NCBI GenBank assembly: GCA_001600175.1
Contig: BCJC01000008.1
Location: 808,781 to 872,780 of the forward strand
Direction: 5' to 3'
Origin: Erythrobasidium yunnanense
Taxonomy: Eukaryota > Basidiomycota > Cystobasidiomycetes > Erythrobasidiales > Erythrobasidiaceae
Length of the DNA: 64,000 bases
Below the pieces are notes generated by a model. The model did no database searches. It worked only from the letters and a program-made list of their open reading frames with translations, and had not been told where the DNA came from. Positions 32,647-45,326 of this stretch are shown here, piece by piece. Both the position numbers and the translations under genes were made by a program. How positions within the stretch are numbered: the stretch's first letter is position 1; every line of letters begins with the position of its first letter.

Positions 32647-35483
32647 ATGGCCAAAACGAAGACAGCAAGCAAGAGCAAAAGCAGTAGTCGGCCACAGTCT
32701 ACCGGCGCCCTTGCGCAGCCTCAGCTGGCATCTGCAAGCTCCAATATTCTCACAGCTTTTTGCGATATCGTGCAAGATAGTCAAGTCGCAAGCACGAGCA
32801 GTAGCAGCGCGAACAGCAGCGAAAGCACGTCGCAAGATCCACATCTGTATGCTCAGGCAGACTGTGCTGTCACCGCAGACACGGTGCGAATCTTCAATGC
32901 AAATTCAGGAAACCTCGTTGCAAGATGGGCCAGCTCGTCTGAGAGCGATAGAGTCAAGAGTATGGCATGGGTAACACTCAGTGCATCAAGTGGAGCAGAG
33001 AGCGAAAGGCCTTTCGCGAAACAGAGAAAGCGCAAGCAGTCTTCCTCTCATGCTGAAGGTCAGCAAGCGACGCTGGCTTCTGTCAAGAAAGCCGGTAAAA
33101 CGACATTTGCTCTTGCTCTGGGATTATCTAGCGGGCAGATCCAACTGTTCAACCCTGCCAATTCCGCCATCATTTCAACTTTATCACACCCTTCAAGCTC
33201 CAGTCCCATCTCTTCCCTTTCTTTCCCTTCTCTCCCTCAAGAATTACTATCCCAAGCATCAACTAGTCTTTTATGGTCATGCGGAGCCGACGGTCAAATC
33301 AGGCTATGGGCGCTAGCAGATCCTGCAGGCAGCGATGGATATCTGATTGCAACACATCAAGGTGCGGGAGTTGGCTGGAGCACCTTGGAAGTAGGCTATC
33401 AAGATCAGTCCAAAGGGATGGCCGGAAATGCAGCTGCCACGACCAGCGAAAGCAAAGCCAGCTTTACAGCCGAAATACTCGTTGCACAGCATGCAATCCA
33501 ATGCTACACAGTCGATCTTCCTCTCGCATACGTATCTTCTCCGTCACGCTCGCCATCCACGTTGGATGCCACCTTGACCGCAACCTTTACAGGCCACACC
33601 AGCAAGGTCCGCCAGCTGAGTTGGCTACAACCGTCAAAGGGTGGCTTGAGGTTCCTATCGATTGCCGAGGGAGATCGATACGTGAATAGCTGGGCAGCGA
33701 GACCAGATAGCACACCGATTGATGGGCGCTTGCATGCTACGTTGACTCTGGACGAAGCTGTCTCCCGAGTTGTCGTGTCTGCGCGCCGCGACGCAGCAAT
33801 TGCCATTACAACATCTGGAGTCGCCGACCTGTTTCTCTTCTGGCCAGAAGCACAAGCCAGTCCGGCCAGTGGAAAGAAGAAGGCCAAGCTTCCGGTCGCC
33901 TCCCTGCAGCGGACAACTTCGATCATCTGTCCTTCTTCCAGCAGAGATCCGATTTCTACAGCTCGATTCCTACTTGCCGATGCTTCCATCATCAGGGTAT
34001 CTCGAGGCATAGTGCGGCCTTCATTCGAGTCCATAGTGAGTGGGACTTTCGCAAGGTACTTGATATATTATACTTACACAACATGCGCAGCATCCACGGA
34101 ACGCCGATGACAGCTTCCGTCCAGAGGTGTTCGTAATGCAGAATCCCAGTACCGCATCGTCTGGCCAGTTTAGCGATACGAAGGTGATTTGTGTCTGTTT
34201 ACTCGACACGTGGACCGACATTAACCGTTTTTTTGTTCGAAGCTTGGCAAGCCTGCGACCTATTCTGAACATATGCACTCTGCCGTGATAGGCGGAGAGC
34301 CGTCTACTTCCAGAGCGACTTTGACCAACGGCGCTTCTGCTGAGATAGATCCAGTTCTCGCCGAACGAATCAAGGGAATGGGCTTCGAGCCTGCCAACGA
34401 CGAGCGAACTTTCGACACAATATTGTCTCAAGCCGATGACTTGGCACGGCAGCAGCGTCGAGTACTCACCAAGGGCGCTTCGCGTGAGGCCAAGTCGGCT
34501 TCCATTTCGCAATCCCTCGTGCAAGCTCTGCATTCGTCTGATGTCAAGCTTCTGGAAAGCTGTTTGCAGAACAAGGACGTTAATGTCATACGAGCATCAA
34601 TCAAACGTATACCCAATCATCTGGTTATCGTATTGGTCAATGCTCTGGTCGAGCGGGTCTCTCGGAAGAAGGCTGGAACTCAAGCAGGAAGCGGAGGCCT
34701 GGATGCTGTACAAGGCCAACGTCTAGTCTTTTGGTTACGCACGGTTCTCCTATATCATCTACCATATCTTATCACAGTAAGTCCTTCGCATGCATCGGAT
34801 TAGGAGGCTTACTGATAATTGGTGATCCACAGCTACCCGACCTAGTTGCACAACTAGCTTCTCTGCACGCCATGCTCGAAGCCCGCATGGCTTTTCACGA
34901 CCAACTTTTATCCTTGAATGGTCGCCTAGACCTGGTGGTTGCGCAAATCGAGTTGAAGGCCTCCGCATTAAAAGCTCTTTCAATCGCAGCAGGTCAGGAA
35001 GTTGGGCCAACCGGGACTGCCAAGTACATAGAAGGGGAGGAGGGTAGCGAGACGTCGGACGATGAAATTGCGGCTGCAGACGAGGATGAAGAAGAGGTCG
35101 AAGATCTGGTGCTGGATCCACGGACGAATGTGGACACGCGTGTTACTTCCCTGAAAAGTCAACCAAACGGGGCAGACGAAGATGGGGAATCTGATGCTGA
35201 GGACGTCGAAGACGAGATTCCGGCGCCGATCAAAAAGAAGAAGAACGGTCTCTCCGCCAAGCCGCGGATCAATGGATTTCTGGATATTGAGGCTGAGGAA
35301 AGTGGCGACGAAGGGAGCGACATTGATGCTTCTCTTCGCAAGACGATGCCAAATGGATTCGGAGCGCACGAGGACGAGGAGGACGAAGAAGATGATGATG
35401 ACGCTGAAGATCTAGATGCTTACGAGAGCGACTTCATCAACGATTCCGACGAGGAGAGTGGAGAGGAATCTGGAGATGAGTAA
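32647..35483 (+). CDS. UTP5: U3 snoRNP / t-UTP subunit UTP5 (WDR43 homologue)
   Basis: Exons 32647-34035, 34091-34183, 34243-34776 and 34833-35483 give 888 residues. Utp5 belongs to the t-UTP/UTP-A subcomplex that starts 90S pre-ribosome assembly and supports rDNA transcription. Seen: a divergent N-terminal WD40 propeller (FALALGLSSGQIQLFNP, LLWSCGADGQIRLWAL, FTGHTSKVRQLSWL), then the Utp12-type helical domain (LVQALHSSDVKLLESCL, IPNHLVIVLVNALVERV, WLRTVLLYHLPYLITLP) and a long acidic C-terminus ending ESGEESGDE. That order is the WDR43/Utp5 architecture. The N-terminal 60 residues are Ser/Lys-rich. The start is the ATG at 32647; an earlier in-frame ATG at 32560 is not needed for family length. 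Confidence 0.9.
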
Positions 35484-35716
35484 CCGTTCATAGCCCTAAA
35501 AGCAATTTCCTCGATTCTTGGAAGGCGGAGTAATGTGTAGGTGTAGTACATAGCTACAGGTGGGAGCCGTATGCAACATCGTTTACTTTTGGCTATGATG
35601 TAAAATCAAATTAAAAGCATCTTGCAGAGACAAGAATTTGCAGAGAGCGAAAGCGATAGGCGCTCATAGAGGAACAACATACATACTACTGCGAGGAAAT
35701 GCGAGTGTGATGATAG

Positions 35717-36304
35717 TTACTCTCCGGCAAGCTTCTTGACACGCCGTAAAACGCTGTCCTTAGATGGGTCTGCATGTACGGCTCATAATCAGCGAAGTGC
35801 AGGACAGACAATCAAACAAGTCTCTCACCATATGGATGGTCTTTGCTAGGGATCTCTAGGACGGCTGGGAAAGCCTGCGTGTAATGCTCAAGCAGAGGCC
35901 TGATCTTCTCGGCAATCTGGCAGCAACAGATCAGCATATAACAGCCAGCGGTCTCGACTATCGATGTACATGCTGATTTATGAGCACGATAGCCATATCT
36001 GGCCGCTCTGTAAAGTCGGTAAAGGCAGCCTCGATAGCTGACGCCGGCGTTTCTGACGGGATCAGTCCACAGAGTTAGCTGTCAATCAGATCCATCCGGG
36101 AATCTTGCGCACTGCTATCGACGACGAGGAAGTTCTTCTTGCCCTTGTCGTTGATGTGGCCTGTTCCAGCGAGCAGCATCCCAGTGATGGTGTCCTGAGC
36201 CGTCATCCCGTCAGCCTTTGTTGGGAGTTGTCGCTGCTTCGTTCGCCGCCCACTTCGTCGCCAATACTGGCTATTAGATGTCTATCTGCACCAGCTGCCG
36301 CCAT
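35717..36304 (-). CDS. VMA7: V-type ATPase subunit F
   Basis: Exons 36304-36254, 36194-36113, 36052-35970, 35916-35829 and 35769-35717 give exactly 118 residues, the length of yeast Vma7. Subunit F sits in the central stalk of the V1 sector and couples ATP hydrolysis to rotation and proton pumping at the vacuole. Seen: [69 protein letters not shown], and [18 protein letters not shown]. The motif IGDEDT is split by the first intron, which fixes that junction. The start codon is 202 bp from the divergent RPD3 start. Confidence 0.95.
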
Positions 36305-36506
36305 CGTTTGCTGTTTTGCGACGTCGTTGGTCTGCGCGAAACCCTCGCTTGGCTCTGCTTTAAATCGCCAAAGAAAAGAACGTTCAATATCAAGATAACA
36401 ACCTGCTGATAGCATTGCAAGCAGCTGATAGCACAGCGAATCAACGCCAAAAAAGCCAGAGTTTGGCCGGCTCTCGCGATAATCGATATCCTAGCACCAA
36501 GAAGAG

Positions 36507-38614
36507 ATGTCAGTCATGATGCCGCTGGCTGGAGAGCAGAAGAAACGCGTCTGCTACTTCTTCGACTCTGATATCGGAAACTATCACTACGGCAACGGCC
36601 ATCCTATGAAGCCCCACCGCATCAAGATGACCCATTCTCTCGTCATGAAGTGTGCCCAACTTTGCTGTTCACATACCTTCTCCTAACTTCTATTATGCAG
36701 TTATGGTCTATATAAACGAATGGAGATCTTCGTGAGTCGGCTTTCTGGCGAGCTTAGGTAGGCAGACCCTCTAAAGCACGCCAATTGCAGAGAGCGAAAC
36801 CAGCAACTCGCAAAGAGATGGCGCAGTTCCACACAGACGAGTATGTCGACTTTCTGGCCCGCATCACCACCGACAACATGGATAATTTCGCCAGGGAGCA
36901 GGCCAAATGTAAGCGGAATCGGCCGAAACGCATGTCAGACACCATATGCACACGCATTCACTAACACTGTATCATTCCCCAATCGCGCAGTCAACGTCGG
37001 TGACGATTGCCCAGTTTTCGACGGGCTATTCGAATACTGCTCGATATCTGCAGGTGGTTCGATGGGTTTGTCATGCAGCTTAGAGAGACATACAACCCAA
37101 AGTACTGACATCAAGGGCGACAGAGGGCGCTGCTCGCCTGTCTCGAGACAAGTGCGATATAGCGGTAAACTGGGCCGGCGGTCTGCATCATGCGAAGAAG
37201 TCAGAGGCAACAGGGTTCTGTTACGTGAACGGTTAGTACATCTCTGACATTATCTTCGGGCGACGCTGATGTTCTGGCCTAGATATCGTACTCGGAATTC
37301 TCGAACTTTTGCGGTGGGTTCTGCAAAGACCAATCATAACGCCTTAATGCTCACTGAATAGCCTTTCAGGTATCATCCCCGAGTTCTATATATCGATATC
37401 GACGTTCACCATGGTGATGGTGTAGAAGAAGCTTTCTATACGACAGACCGGGTCATGACGGTCAGCTTCCATAAATATGGAGAATTCTTCCCGGGAACTG
37501 GCGAGTTGCGAGTGAGTCATCGGCAGTCTGTGCTCTTTACAACGGACTTGACGTCTTTCCATAGGATACTGGCGTTAATAAGGGAAAGTACTATTCGTGT
37601 AATGTCCCGCTACGCGATGGAATTACCGATGACAACTACAAGGCCGTATTTGAACCGGTCATAAATCAAGTCATGGAGTGGTATCGGCCATCAGCTATAG
37701 TCTTACAATGCGGTTCAGACTCGCTTTCTGGGGACAGACTAGGGTGCTTCAACCTGACAATGCGTGGACATGCGAACTGCGTCCAGTTCATCAAGTCTTT
37801 CAATCTACCTACGCTACTACTAGGAGGTGGTGGCTATACCATACGGAATGTAAGCAGAGCGTGGGCATTTGAGACGGGCCTGGCTGCAGGTGTCGAATTA
37901 GGCGGACGTAAGCATGCTTCTAGATCCTCTATATCCTTACTTACTGCACCACCTTCAGAAATACCCATGAACGAGTATTACGAATATTTCGGACCCACGT
38001 ATCAGCTGGACGTGCTGCCTACGAACATGGAAGATCTCAACACGCCCGAGTACCTCGACAAGATCAAAGCTCAGGTGTTTTTGAATTTAAGAAATACCGG
38101 TTTCGCACCATCTGTGCAGATGAATCCGATACCAAGGCTGGACCACGATGAGATGGATGTTGACGAAGAGGATGATTCGAAGGACGAAAGGAAACCGCGT
38201 AGGTCTGCTCCCTATACATGCCAATGGATTACGTACTAAATGATATCCTTTGGCATGTTTACAGAAAGGCTATTGGACTCGTTGCGGGTCCACGATGCAG
38301 AGTTCGAAGAATCCGACGACGAAGGAGATGTTGAGCGTCAGCGGACAGGCCTTGCATCGCAGAAACGCGCGCGACTCGAGGAGGAAGAGTCTGCGGGGTC
38401 AGCCGCCGCCACTGCTGCGCCTAAGGGAGTCCCTGCGAGTATTGAGGACGAAGTTGCTGCGGAAGCGAATCCCTCCACTGCTTCGCCTCTGCCACCGTCT
38501 GCAGCAGTTCCGCTTTCTCCGACGCTGGAGCACGCTCAATTACCTGCTGAATCTCAGCAAGCGCCCGCAAATGGTAGCAATGGGGCAGCGGAGAATCCAA
38601 AAGCTACAGCGTAG
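36507..38614 (+). CDS. RPD3: Class I histone deacetylase RPD3
   Basis: Ten exons (36507-36649, 36701-36731, 36791-36908, 36991-37065, 37124-37231, 37283-37313, 37370-37511, 37565-37907, 37959-38198, 38265-38614) give 526 residues. It is a zinc-dependent lysine deacetylase of the Rpd3/Sin3 co-repressor type. Seen: [20 protein letters not shown], the active-site histidine pair in [16 protein letters not shown], the zinc site [30 protein letters not shown], and the catalytic tyrosine loop [16 protein letters not shown]. After the catalytic domain (to about residue 390) comes an acidic stretch ([10 protein letters not shown]) and a Glu/Ala/Pro-rich tail. SHR-type inositol-phosphate-contact positions were not checked one by one. 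Every junction keeps frame, and several split conserved motifs. Confidence 0.95.
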
Positions 38615-38789
38615 ATACCGTAGAAATCAAAATTTCTCCACTTATGTTCTGCGACCCAGCCTCGCGGTGTTGTACCAGTATGGCTGCAGTATGGGCGGGC
38701 CTTCATCTGCTCACAGCGCAATGCGCTATTCAGGTGGCATTGCAAGAACGAAACGGAGTACTGCAAGGGTCGTCTATGCATACACATCT

Positions 38790-41700
38790 CTAAATGGTCT
38801 TCTTGGCTGAGGATGCAACGAGTGCTTCTTTTTCTTCCGTGCGCCTGCGGGCTTCGCGCCTTTCCAAGCCTCGTGTAATGACTATCGAGATGGCAAGCAT
38901 TAATTAAGTGTGACTCAACAGTATTGTTTGACGCTTACTTGGTTTGGGAGACACATCGGCTAAGGTTCGCTTGAGGACTGCATTCATGGCCCATGCTCCC
39001 GCGTAATCGACAACCATGCATGTGGTCAGCTTCAATCGGAACTGTGGAAGATATCTCAGATTGGTAGCACTGGTCGATATCCTTAGTTCTGCACGTACGC
39101 TAAAGTCCATTTCCACTAGTTGCAGCCATCTGTTGAGCTCTGGGATGAAATCCGTAGCTCCACAGATGGCTACTCCAGCGACAGAAAGCAGACCGTAGTA
39201 CAAGGCAGGGTTCTCTGTGATGCCCTCGCGGAAGGGGCGTCCTTGGAAGTTGACGGCAAACGTAGATACTTGTTGCGACAAGGATATAAGGTAGACTGCA
39301 GAGTTTAGCAACGACGGCTTGAAGTCGGCCTCGAGGTCGACAATGTCGGTGCGGCTGAGAAAGAAGGATGTCAGAGGGCGTATGCTGGGTTCACATGCTG
39401 TGGTCACGTACGGATCGATTGTCTTGCTGAGCCAGGTGATGTATGAGAGCGCGACAATGTGAATAGAGAATTGCAGCAGAACAGATAGAACGATGTATGC
39501 ATTGAAGATATTGCTGAGCGGTCGTTCCTTCGAGAGTTGCTCGATCGGCTGAAGAAGCTTGTCAGCGATAAGGGCGGCTCCAACCCAGTACAAGCTCACC
39601 TTGGCGCGAGAAATGCACAGAAAGCACTATGTATGGTGAGGCAGCTCAGTATCTATATTTATGCTGTCAAATATTAGATGACCTACGACCGACATCAACA
39701 TCCTGGTAACAGAATTACTTAGTGTCAGCAAAATCTCAGCGTCGGAAATAGCGATATACGCACCCTGTAATGGTGACCTGATAGTCTCCGAACTTGATGC
39801 CATCTAGGTACTGTACTGATAGACTGTATGCTGAAATGAGACAGTTCAAAGCCAAAATTTTGTACATCTGGGTAGTCGCAACGAGGGTGCAGCGCCCCTG
39901 TCGAATGATATGGGTGACTAACAGATGACTCAGCTTGCGGAACGATATGGACTCCGAAGTCAACCGCACTTACTAGCTTGAACATTTGCTAGTTTGGACG
40001 TGAATGGAGCAGCTACTGATGCGTCTCCCAACTTAATCTGCGGCGCTTCGTTCTCGTCTTCCATCTCGGAGAGTTTGGACGTCAAAGATGTCAAGTCGAA
40101 CTGCGCATGGATTGTCAGAAGGAGTAGTAAATGATAAAGGCACCGCTCAGATCACCTTCTGGTAAGGATCAGATTTTCTGGCCTGGGTTCCAGCTTCTTT
40201 CGCCTTCTGCTGAACTGCGACCATTTCAGGATATTGCTGAGCAAGCACAGGAGGAACGGGTGGCGGAGGGGCATTGAAGCGCTGCGAGAGCTTGAGCTGC
40301 TGTTCGTATACTTTCTTGAAACGTTCGATCTTCTGGTGTTCAGCTATCTTCTTCAGGTCGTCTTCCGTACCGTTGAGAAGAGCAACACCAATGTGGGCTT
40401 GCTTGAGGGCTCCAACATCGTTTGTGCCGTCTCCAGCCATCAAAGTCGTATATCCAAGCTGTCGGAGTGTGGTGAGGATGTATTCCTTCTGCGCTGGCGA
40501 GACACGAGCGTAGACCCAGGTGTGCTGCACCAGCTGCTGCCATGCTGGCAGAGAAGCGTACTGCTTTAATGCCGCTCCCGTCATGCAAATATCGTACTGC
40601 TCCAGTATATGCTGATCTAGAGGCTCTTCGGGTTTGACAGGGATGATCTTGGATTCATCCACCGTCTTCCAAGCTAGATCATCTTCCTCGGTAGCGCCCT
40701 CCTTAAGGTCCAGGATCATGACGTCTCTGTCCACGATCTCGACGTCTTTTGCGACATGAGCAGCAGTTAGAGGATTGTCTCCTGTGATCATCACACAACG
40801 ATGCGATGAATCATTCAACATTTTGATAGTCTTGACTGCATCTGGCTTCAAAGGACAGTGGAAGACCAAGAAACCAGCAAATTGCAGTTGGTCTTCAACG
40901 TCTTCCCGCACCAGCTTGTTTATCTGGAGTCAATCGTTTGTCAGAGCCTGCGCCGGGGTGGTGCGAAACTCCAGCGAAACTCCTAGACATACCTGGCTGT
41001 CTGACGATGCATCTACAAACTTGTAACCGAGAGCGAGGACTCGGCTGCCACGCTGAGCAAACCATTTGTAGGTAGACTCGTAATTATCTGGAAGTTTTGT
41101 AAACATCTTCTTGAGCGTCTCGGGTGCTCCTTTTACAGCCACGAAGGTGCGCTTCTGCGTCGTCGGGCCAGATACAACAGAGACTGTCGACATGCGTTTC
41201 AGGGCGGACGAGAACTGGAATCTTCGCTTGATTGCAATCTGTGGGGCTTTGGAGGCCATGGTGCTGTTGCCGTTGATGCCCTCGACGGGCATAGGTGAGA
41301 CGATGTCGCCTTTGCCTAGCTTCCATTTCATAGCCTCAAGGGTTGTCTTCTCCATGGGATCTCCAACCAGGCCATCCTCCAATAGGACGAGTGCATGTGC
41401 AGAAGCCAAGGTAAGGGACGTCTCGAACGCTGATGCATCGATTGCTTGTAACTCGCGAGGCGTAGAGGCGCTAGTAACATGAAGAATAAGCTCACGCCTT
41501 TCTGCCCTGCACAGAACGAAAGGTGCCTACTTTGTACCTGCAATACCTTCTACGACGAGATCCTCTCCGGTCAGAGTGCCGGTCTTGTCAAAACAGCATA
41601 TGTCTACCCGTCCAGCGAAGGGTATACGGAAAGGTTCGGTACAGAAGATCGCTGTTTAGGACACAAAATTCAGCAGAGCCCTCGGCTGCGTTGATGGGTA

Positions 41701-43248
41701 CACCTACCCAGCTTAGACAGTGCCATGAGGGAACCGTTCACAGCCAAAGACAGTTCCATAGGCAGTTCCGGAGGCACGACTGAGGTGATAATAATGACAC
41801 AGTCCAGTAGTAGCTTTGTTCGCTTTCGGTTGTTCTCGACTCCTTTTATCCAGACGTACGCGCTTGCTGCAATCGCAAAGACAAGAAGAAAGGCGATAAA
41901 GAGGAACGATTCGAGGTTGTTTGCCGATATGCGCTCAGTGCTGAAGATCATTGTTCGGATAAGTTGTCCTTGAGAAGTACCGAAACCGGTCTTGAGAACA
42001 AGTGCGAGACAGCCATTGTCGGGTGCTGTGGGTATGTTCTGGCCTTGTGCAGTCGTAGGAGCTGTTGCTTGCAAGACTTTGGTTCCTCCGAACAGGACGC
42101 TGTTCTTATCGGTCGCAGTCATGTCCAATTTATCGGTGGACGTGCGGAGTTGAATCGACTCTTTCAGGAGCGGGGTAGATTCGCCAGAAAGCATTGCTTC
42201 GTTAACGATACAGGCACCTTCCAGTAGCAGAAGGTCACAGGGCAGGCCAGAGTCTTCCTTAGTGCGAGCTAAGTAAGAAGTGCTCAGCTTTGACCGAATC
42301 CGGGCAGGGCAGGAAGGAAGGCAACTGACCGACAGAGACAATGTCAGCGGGGAGTAGGTCATCCGACTGTATCTCCGTCCAGGCCTTCTCTCTGTAGACA
42401 TTGATTGTATATGGCTTGATGGACATTGTTCGAAACTCGTTAAGTGTACGCTGTCTCTGGAAGACGGTCGTGCATTCGAAGACGACCAGCATAAAGAGCG
42501 TGAAGAGTGAGTAGTACCAGTATTCGTCCAAGCACCACAGCCCGACACAGAAGATTTGGAAAACGAAGAAGGGAGCTTGAGCGTGTTCGGCGAAGAGTTC
42601 TCTGAATGTTGGTACAGGTATGTCGAAGTGGTTCTTTCCATAGTCGAGCTTTGCTTCCTCAATTGCTGTTTGTGTGCTGAGTCCGCGCTGATCTTGATAG
42701 TCTTGGATAGTCAAGGAAGCATCGTCGCATGGGTATGCCAGTCTGCCGAACGTGTTGTTCTCGGGGTTGAGAGTGAATTTGTCTCTTTGGTATGAGAACC
42801 AGACGAGATCTGGCTTGCCAGCTTGTCCAGGGGTTGTATGCAGTTTTGTGATTTCCGGCTGTCCGCGGTGAGCTACTGGCGTGATTTTGACGAGACTTGC
42901 TGTAGCAGGTGTGTCGCGCTATTGAGAGCATATTGATGATACTATCAGCGCCGTGCGAACTCAATTACGTGGATGCGAACGGCTTACGCGGACGGCAGTC
43001 ACCATTGCTCTCCATTCTGTGCTCCATTGGGTTGTGAGCCAGGACAGGGCATGAGTTCCAAGCAAGAGTACGCATAGAATGAAGGTGTTTGCCTGGTCAG
43101 CGATCCAGTCGTCGTAGCGAACGGTGTAGGCATAGATGGCAGCAGGATAGGCGACGAGGTAAGGCAGGACATAAGGGCGGCACCATCCAGGTAAGGGAGC
43201 ATGCAGCGAGACGGTAGAGATGTCGGGAGAATCGACGAGATAGGGCAT
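38790..43248 (-). CDS. SPF1: P5A-type ATPase SPF1 (ER transmembrane-helix dislocase)
   Basis: Twelve exons (43248-42988, 42918-42330, 42268-41708, 41651-41531, 41470-40993, 40923-40156, 40100-39974, 39917-39764, 39702-39687, 39626-39600, 39548-38939, 38881-38790) give 1267 residues. P5A pumps remove mis-inserted tail-anchored and other membrane segments from the ER. Seen: [20 protein letters not shown], the P5-specific [13 protein letters not shown] in M4, the phosphorylation site [37 protein letters not shown], and the hinge [20 protein letters not shown]. The ending is [12 protein letters not shown], as usual in fungi. One exon is just 16 nt (39687-39702). Between phosphorylation site and nucleotide domain, the 60-nt intron 41471-41530 was preferred over a 36-nt alternative. 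Confidence 0.95.
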
Positions 43249-43325
43249 GGCGACTCTTCCCAGAAGATCTTGAAGGAGTTGGCGAAAGAAAGAAGAAAGC
43301 TTGGGGTTGGAACAGCGACAAATCC
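43249..43325. promoter_or_regulatory. 77-bp divergent promoter (SPF1 / Bud21-like)
   Basis: Only 77 bp lie between the two opposite ATGs. The sequence contains a purine run (GAAAGAAAGAAGAAAG) and no TATA box. Both promoters must fit here, or transcripts must start inside the opposite gene. Confidence 0.45.
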
Positions 43326-44334
43326 ATGACAGAAACAACGACGACGATGAACAGCAAGTACAGCAGCATCGTAGATACATCCAGCGATGACAGCGACAGC
43401 GGCGACGACGCTCCGCAGGCAGTCAGCGCCAAAGATGCAGCAAACAGCGAGAAACAGCGACAAGCAAAGGACGAGCGGTGAGAGACATCTCAGGAAATGG
43501 TCATGCATCAGTACTGATTTGCTATTTGCAGGCGCCGTGCTGCTCAGCGAAAAGTGCGAAAAGCAACGAGCCAAAAACAGGCAAACCGTCCGAAGAAGGC
43601 CGCATCTGCAGCTTCAGCATCGACGTTAGATGGTTCATCAGATACAGCTCCCTCCACTGCCTCGTCCCTCCCTTCCACGTCGACAGCCAGTTCGAGCAAA
43701 CTTGATCCAGCGCTCTTCGAACAAGCTGAAGAGGCATTCAGAGCTGTCAAGGAAGCAGCCATCAGAGCAGCAGCTGAGGATCAAGCTCGGCAGTCAGCAG
43801 CGGGAGCAGGAGGAGGTGCGACTGGAAAGACAGCTGCGAAATCAGCAGGCAGCCTTGACAAGGGCAAGAAGCGCAAGCTTGACGATGCAGACTATGTAGC
43901 TGCTATACAGAAGGCCGAGAAAGCTAAGACGAGGACTATGGGGTGGGCTGGCTCTCATTCTGTCTCTACGCTTGACCGAAACTAATCCCTGCCTTCTGCG
44001 CAACAGCGATGTGACTGTGCAGCAACTCGACTCTACAGCTCCCCCCACATCATCTGCTAGCTCTGCTCCGCCCAAGCATGCCTCTGTGGACGTCTCCTCC
44101 GCTCTACCTGCCAATAAGACTCGCGCTTTTCTGCAGGATCGACTGTTCAAGCGTCGTCGCAGCAATACAGTCGCAGGACCGAGTAGCAGAAAGAAGAGAG
44201 GGAAGCAAGCAGAGAAGCCTCATCTCATCTTTGATCCGCTACTGGACAAGAAGCCGGTCAAGAAAGAAAAGACGCGGACCGAAAAGAAGGAAGCGCTGCG
44301 GGAACGTATGCGTGGTCGCCAGGGTGGTGCGTAA
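43326..44334 (+). CDS. Basic nucleolar-type protein, probable Bud21/Utp16 family
   Basis: Exons 43326-43477, 43532-43942 and 44007-44334 give 296 residues. The N-terminus is acidic/Ser-rich (SSIVDTSSDDSDSGDDAP). Then comes a strongly basic coiled region (ERRRAAQRKVRKATSQKQ), a predicted helix (FEQAEEAFRAVKEAAIRAAA), KGKKRKLDDADYVAAIQKAE, and a C-terminal part with TRAFLQDRLFKRRRSN followed by a Lys-rich tail (KKPVKKEKTRTEKKEALR). Composition and the F-L-x-x-R-L-x-x-x-R-x-x-R pattern resemble the U3 snoRNA-associated Bud21/Utp16 family of the small-subunit processome, but this is weak motif evidence. The start codon is 77 bp from that of SPF1. Confidence 0.6.
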
Positions 44335-44643
44335 TTAGTGAGACTGTGTCGCTGCTGATAGACGCTGACAAGGTTGCTTGTACTTCCAGCTGTCACCGCA
44401 TTTACGCGTGGAAACAGCCAGACGATGGCTGCAGGTTTTGGCTTCAAGAGGCAGTAGCTGTTTCTCAACGTTCTCCATTTGTGTAGCCGCAATTTGTTGT
44501 GCAACTTCTTGCTTGAGCTCTGCACCTTTAAAGTTGTCTCTTCTTTCGCCTTGTCACCAATTCCTGCTCGCTGGCGGCTCCCTCGTTTCATCACTTTCGT
44601 TCGCATTTACCACATTCAATCGCATATCTTCAATCACATCGCA

Positions 44644-45326
44644 ATGCTGTCTTGCGCGAAATCCGGTCTTTTGGTTGTCGCAGTGTGCTGTGGTGTTGCG
44701 AGTAGGTCGAGGGCCATGCCCTTCCTCGACCCACGCGCCCCGCACTGGCCAGAGATCCAGCATCCAGAGCCTGGATATGTCGTTTCTGCGCTTTCTCTGG
44801 GCGATTCAAACGCTACTTTGGTCGTAACGTACAGCGACGGAGAGCGCATCGACGAAAGCACTATCAGCGTTGGGTTCGCAAACGAGACAGCTAGCTACAC
44901 TATCGCAGAGAATGTCACATTCTACAATTCATACTGGGCAAACGCGACTGTCGTGGTTCCGTTCGCAGATTGTGCAGACGGAAACTACAGTGAGGTGGAG
45001 CGCTTTACTTTGGCTTGCTCGATCTGACAGCCTTGATTGCAGCCCTTTTCGTACACGAGATGTATAATGGCAGCATCGTGGCCGAAGTGACGCAGCCCAT
45101 CGCGATAGCGCAGAACAACAGCAGCAGCATCGCTACTCCGACTGGAACTATGGAATACAACCCAACACCTACCATCGCTATCGGCAACGCTACTGCCAGT
45201 GGATCAGACGGTGTTGCACCTACCCTGGCTCCGACCGCGACTCCATTCTCGTCTGGCAACGAGACTATAGCGGACTCGCTCAGCTCTTTCATGCACAACC
45301 TCTCGCAAGGCTGGTTCGCTCCGTGA
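44644..45326 (+). CDS. Small secreted glycoprotein, unknown function
   Basis: Exons 44644-44989 and 45043-45326 give 209 residues. The first 24 residues look like a signal peptide (MLSCAKSGLLVVAVCCGVAS, then SRSRA). The mature part has many N-glycosylation sequons (NAT, NET, NVT, NAT, NYT, NGS, NNS, NAT, NET, NLS), an immunoglobulin-like strand alternation around VVTYSDGERIDESTISVGF, and a Ser/Thr/Pro-rich second half. There is no C-terminal hydrophobic GPI signal; the end is NLSQGWFAP. I know no family. It could be a cell-surface or effector-like protein, which is a guess from its features. Confidence 0.65.

Noticed and set aside
33504-34034. 176-codon minus-strand frame
   Set aside because: Antisense to the UTP5 WD40 exon; no motif of its own.
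41502-41537. 36-nt intron in SPF1
   Set aside because: The frame fits, but it would be shorter than every other intron here. The 60-nt intron 41471-41530 also fits and keeps the conserved G-I-A-G sequence.
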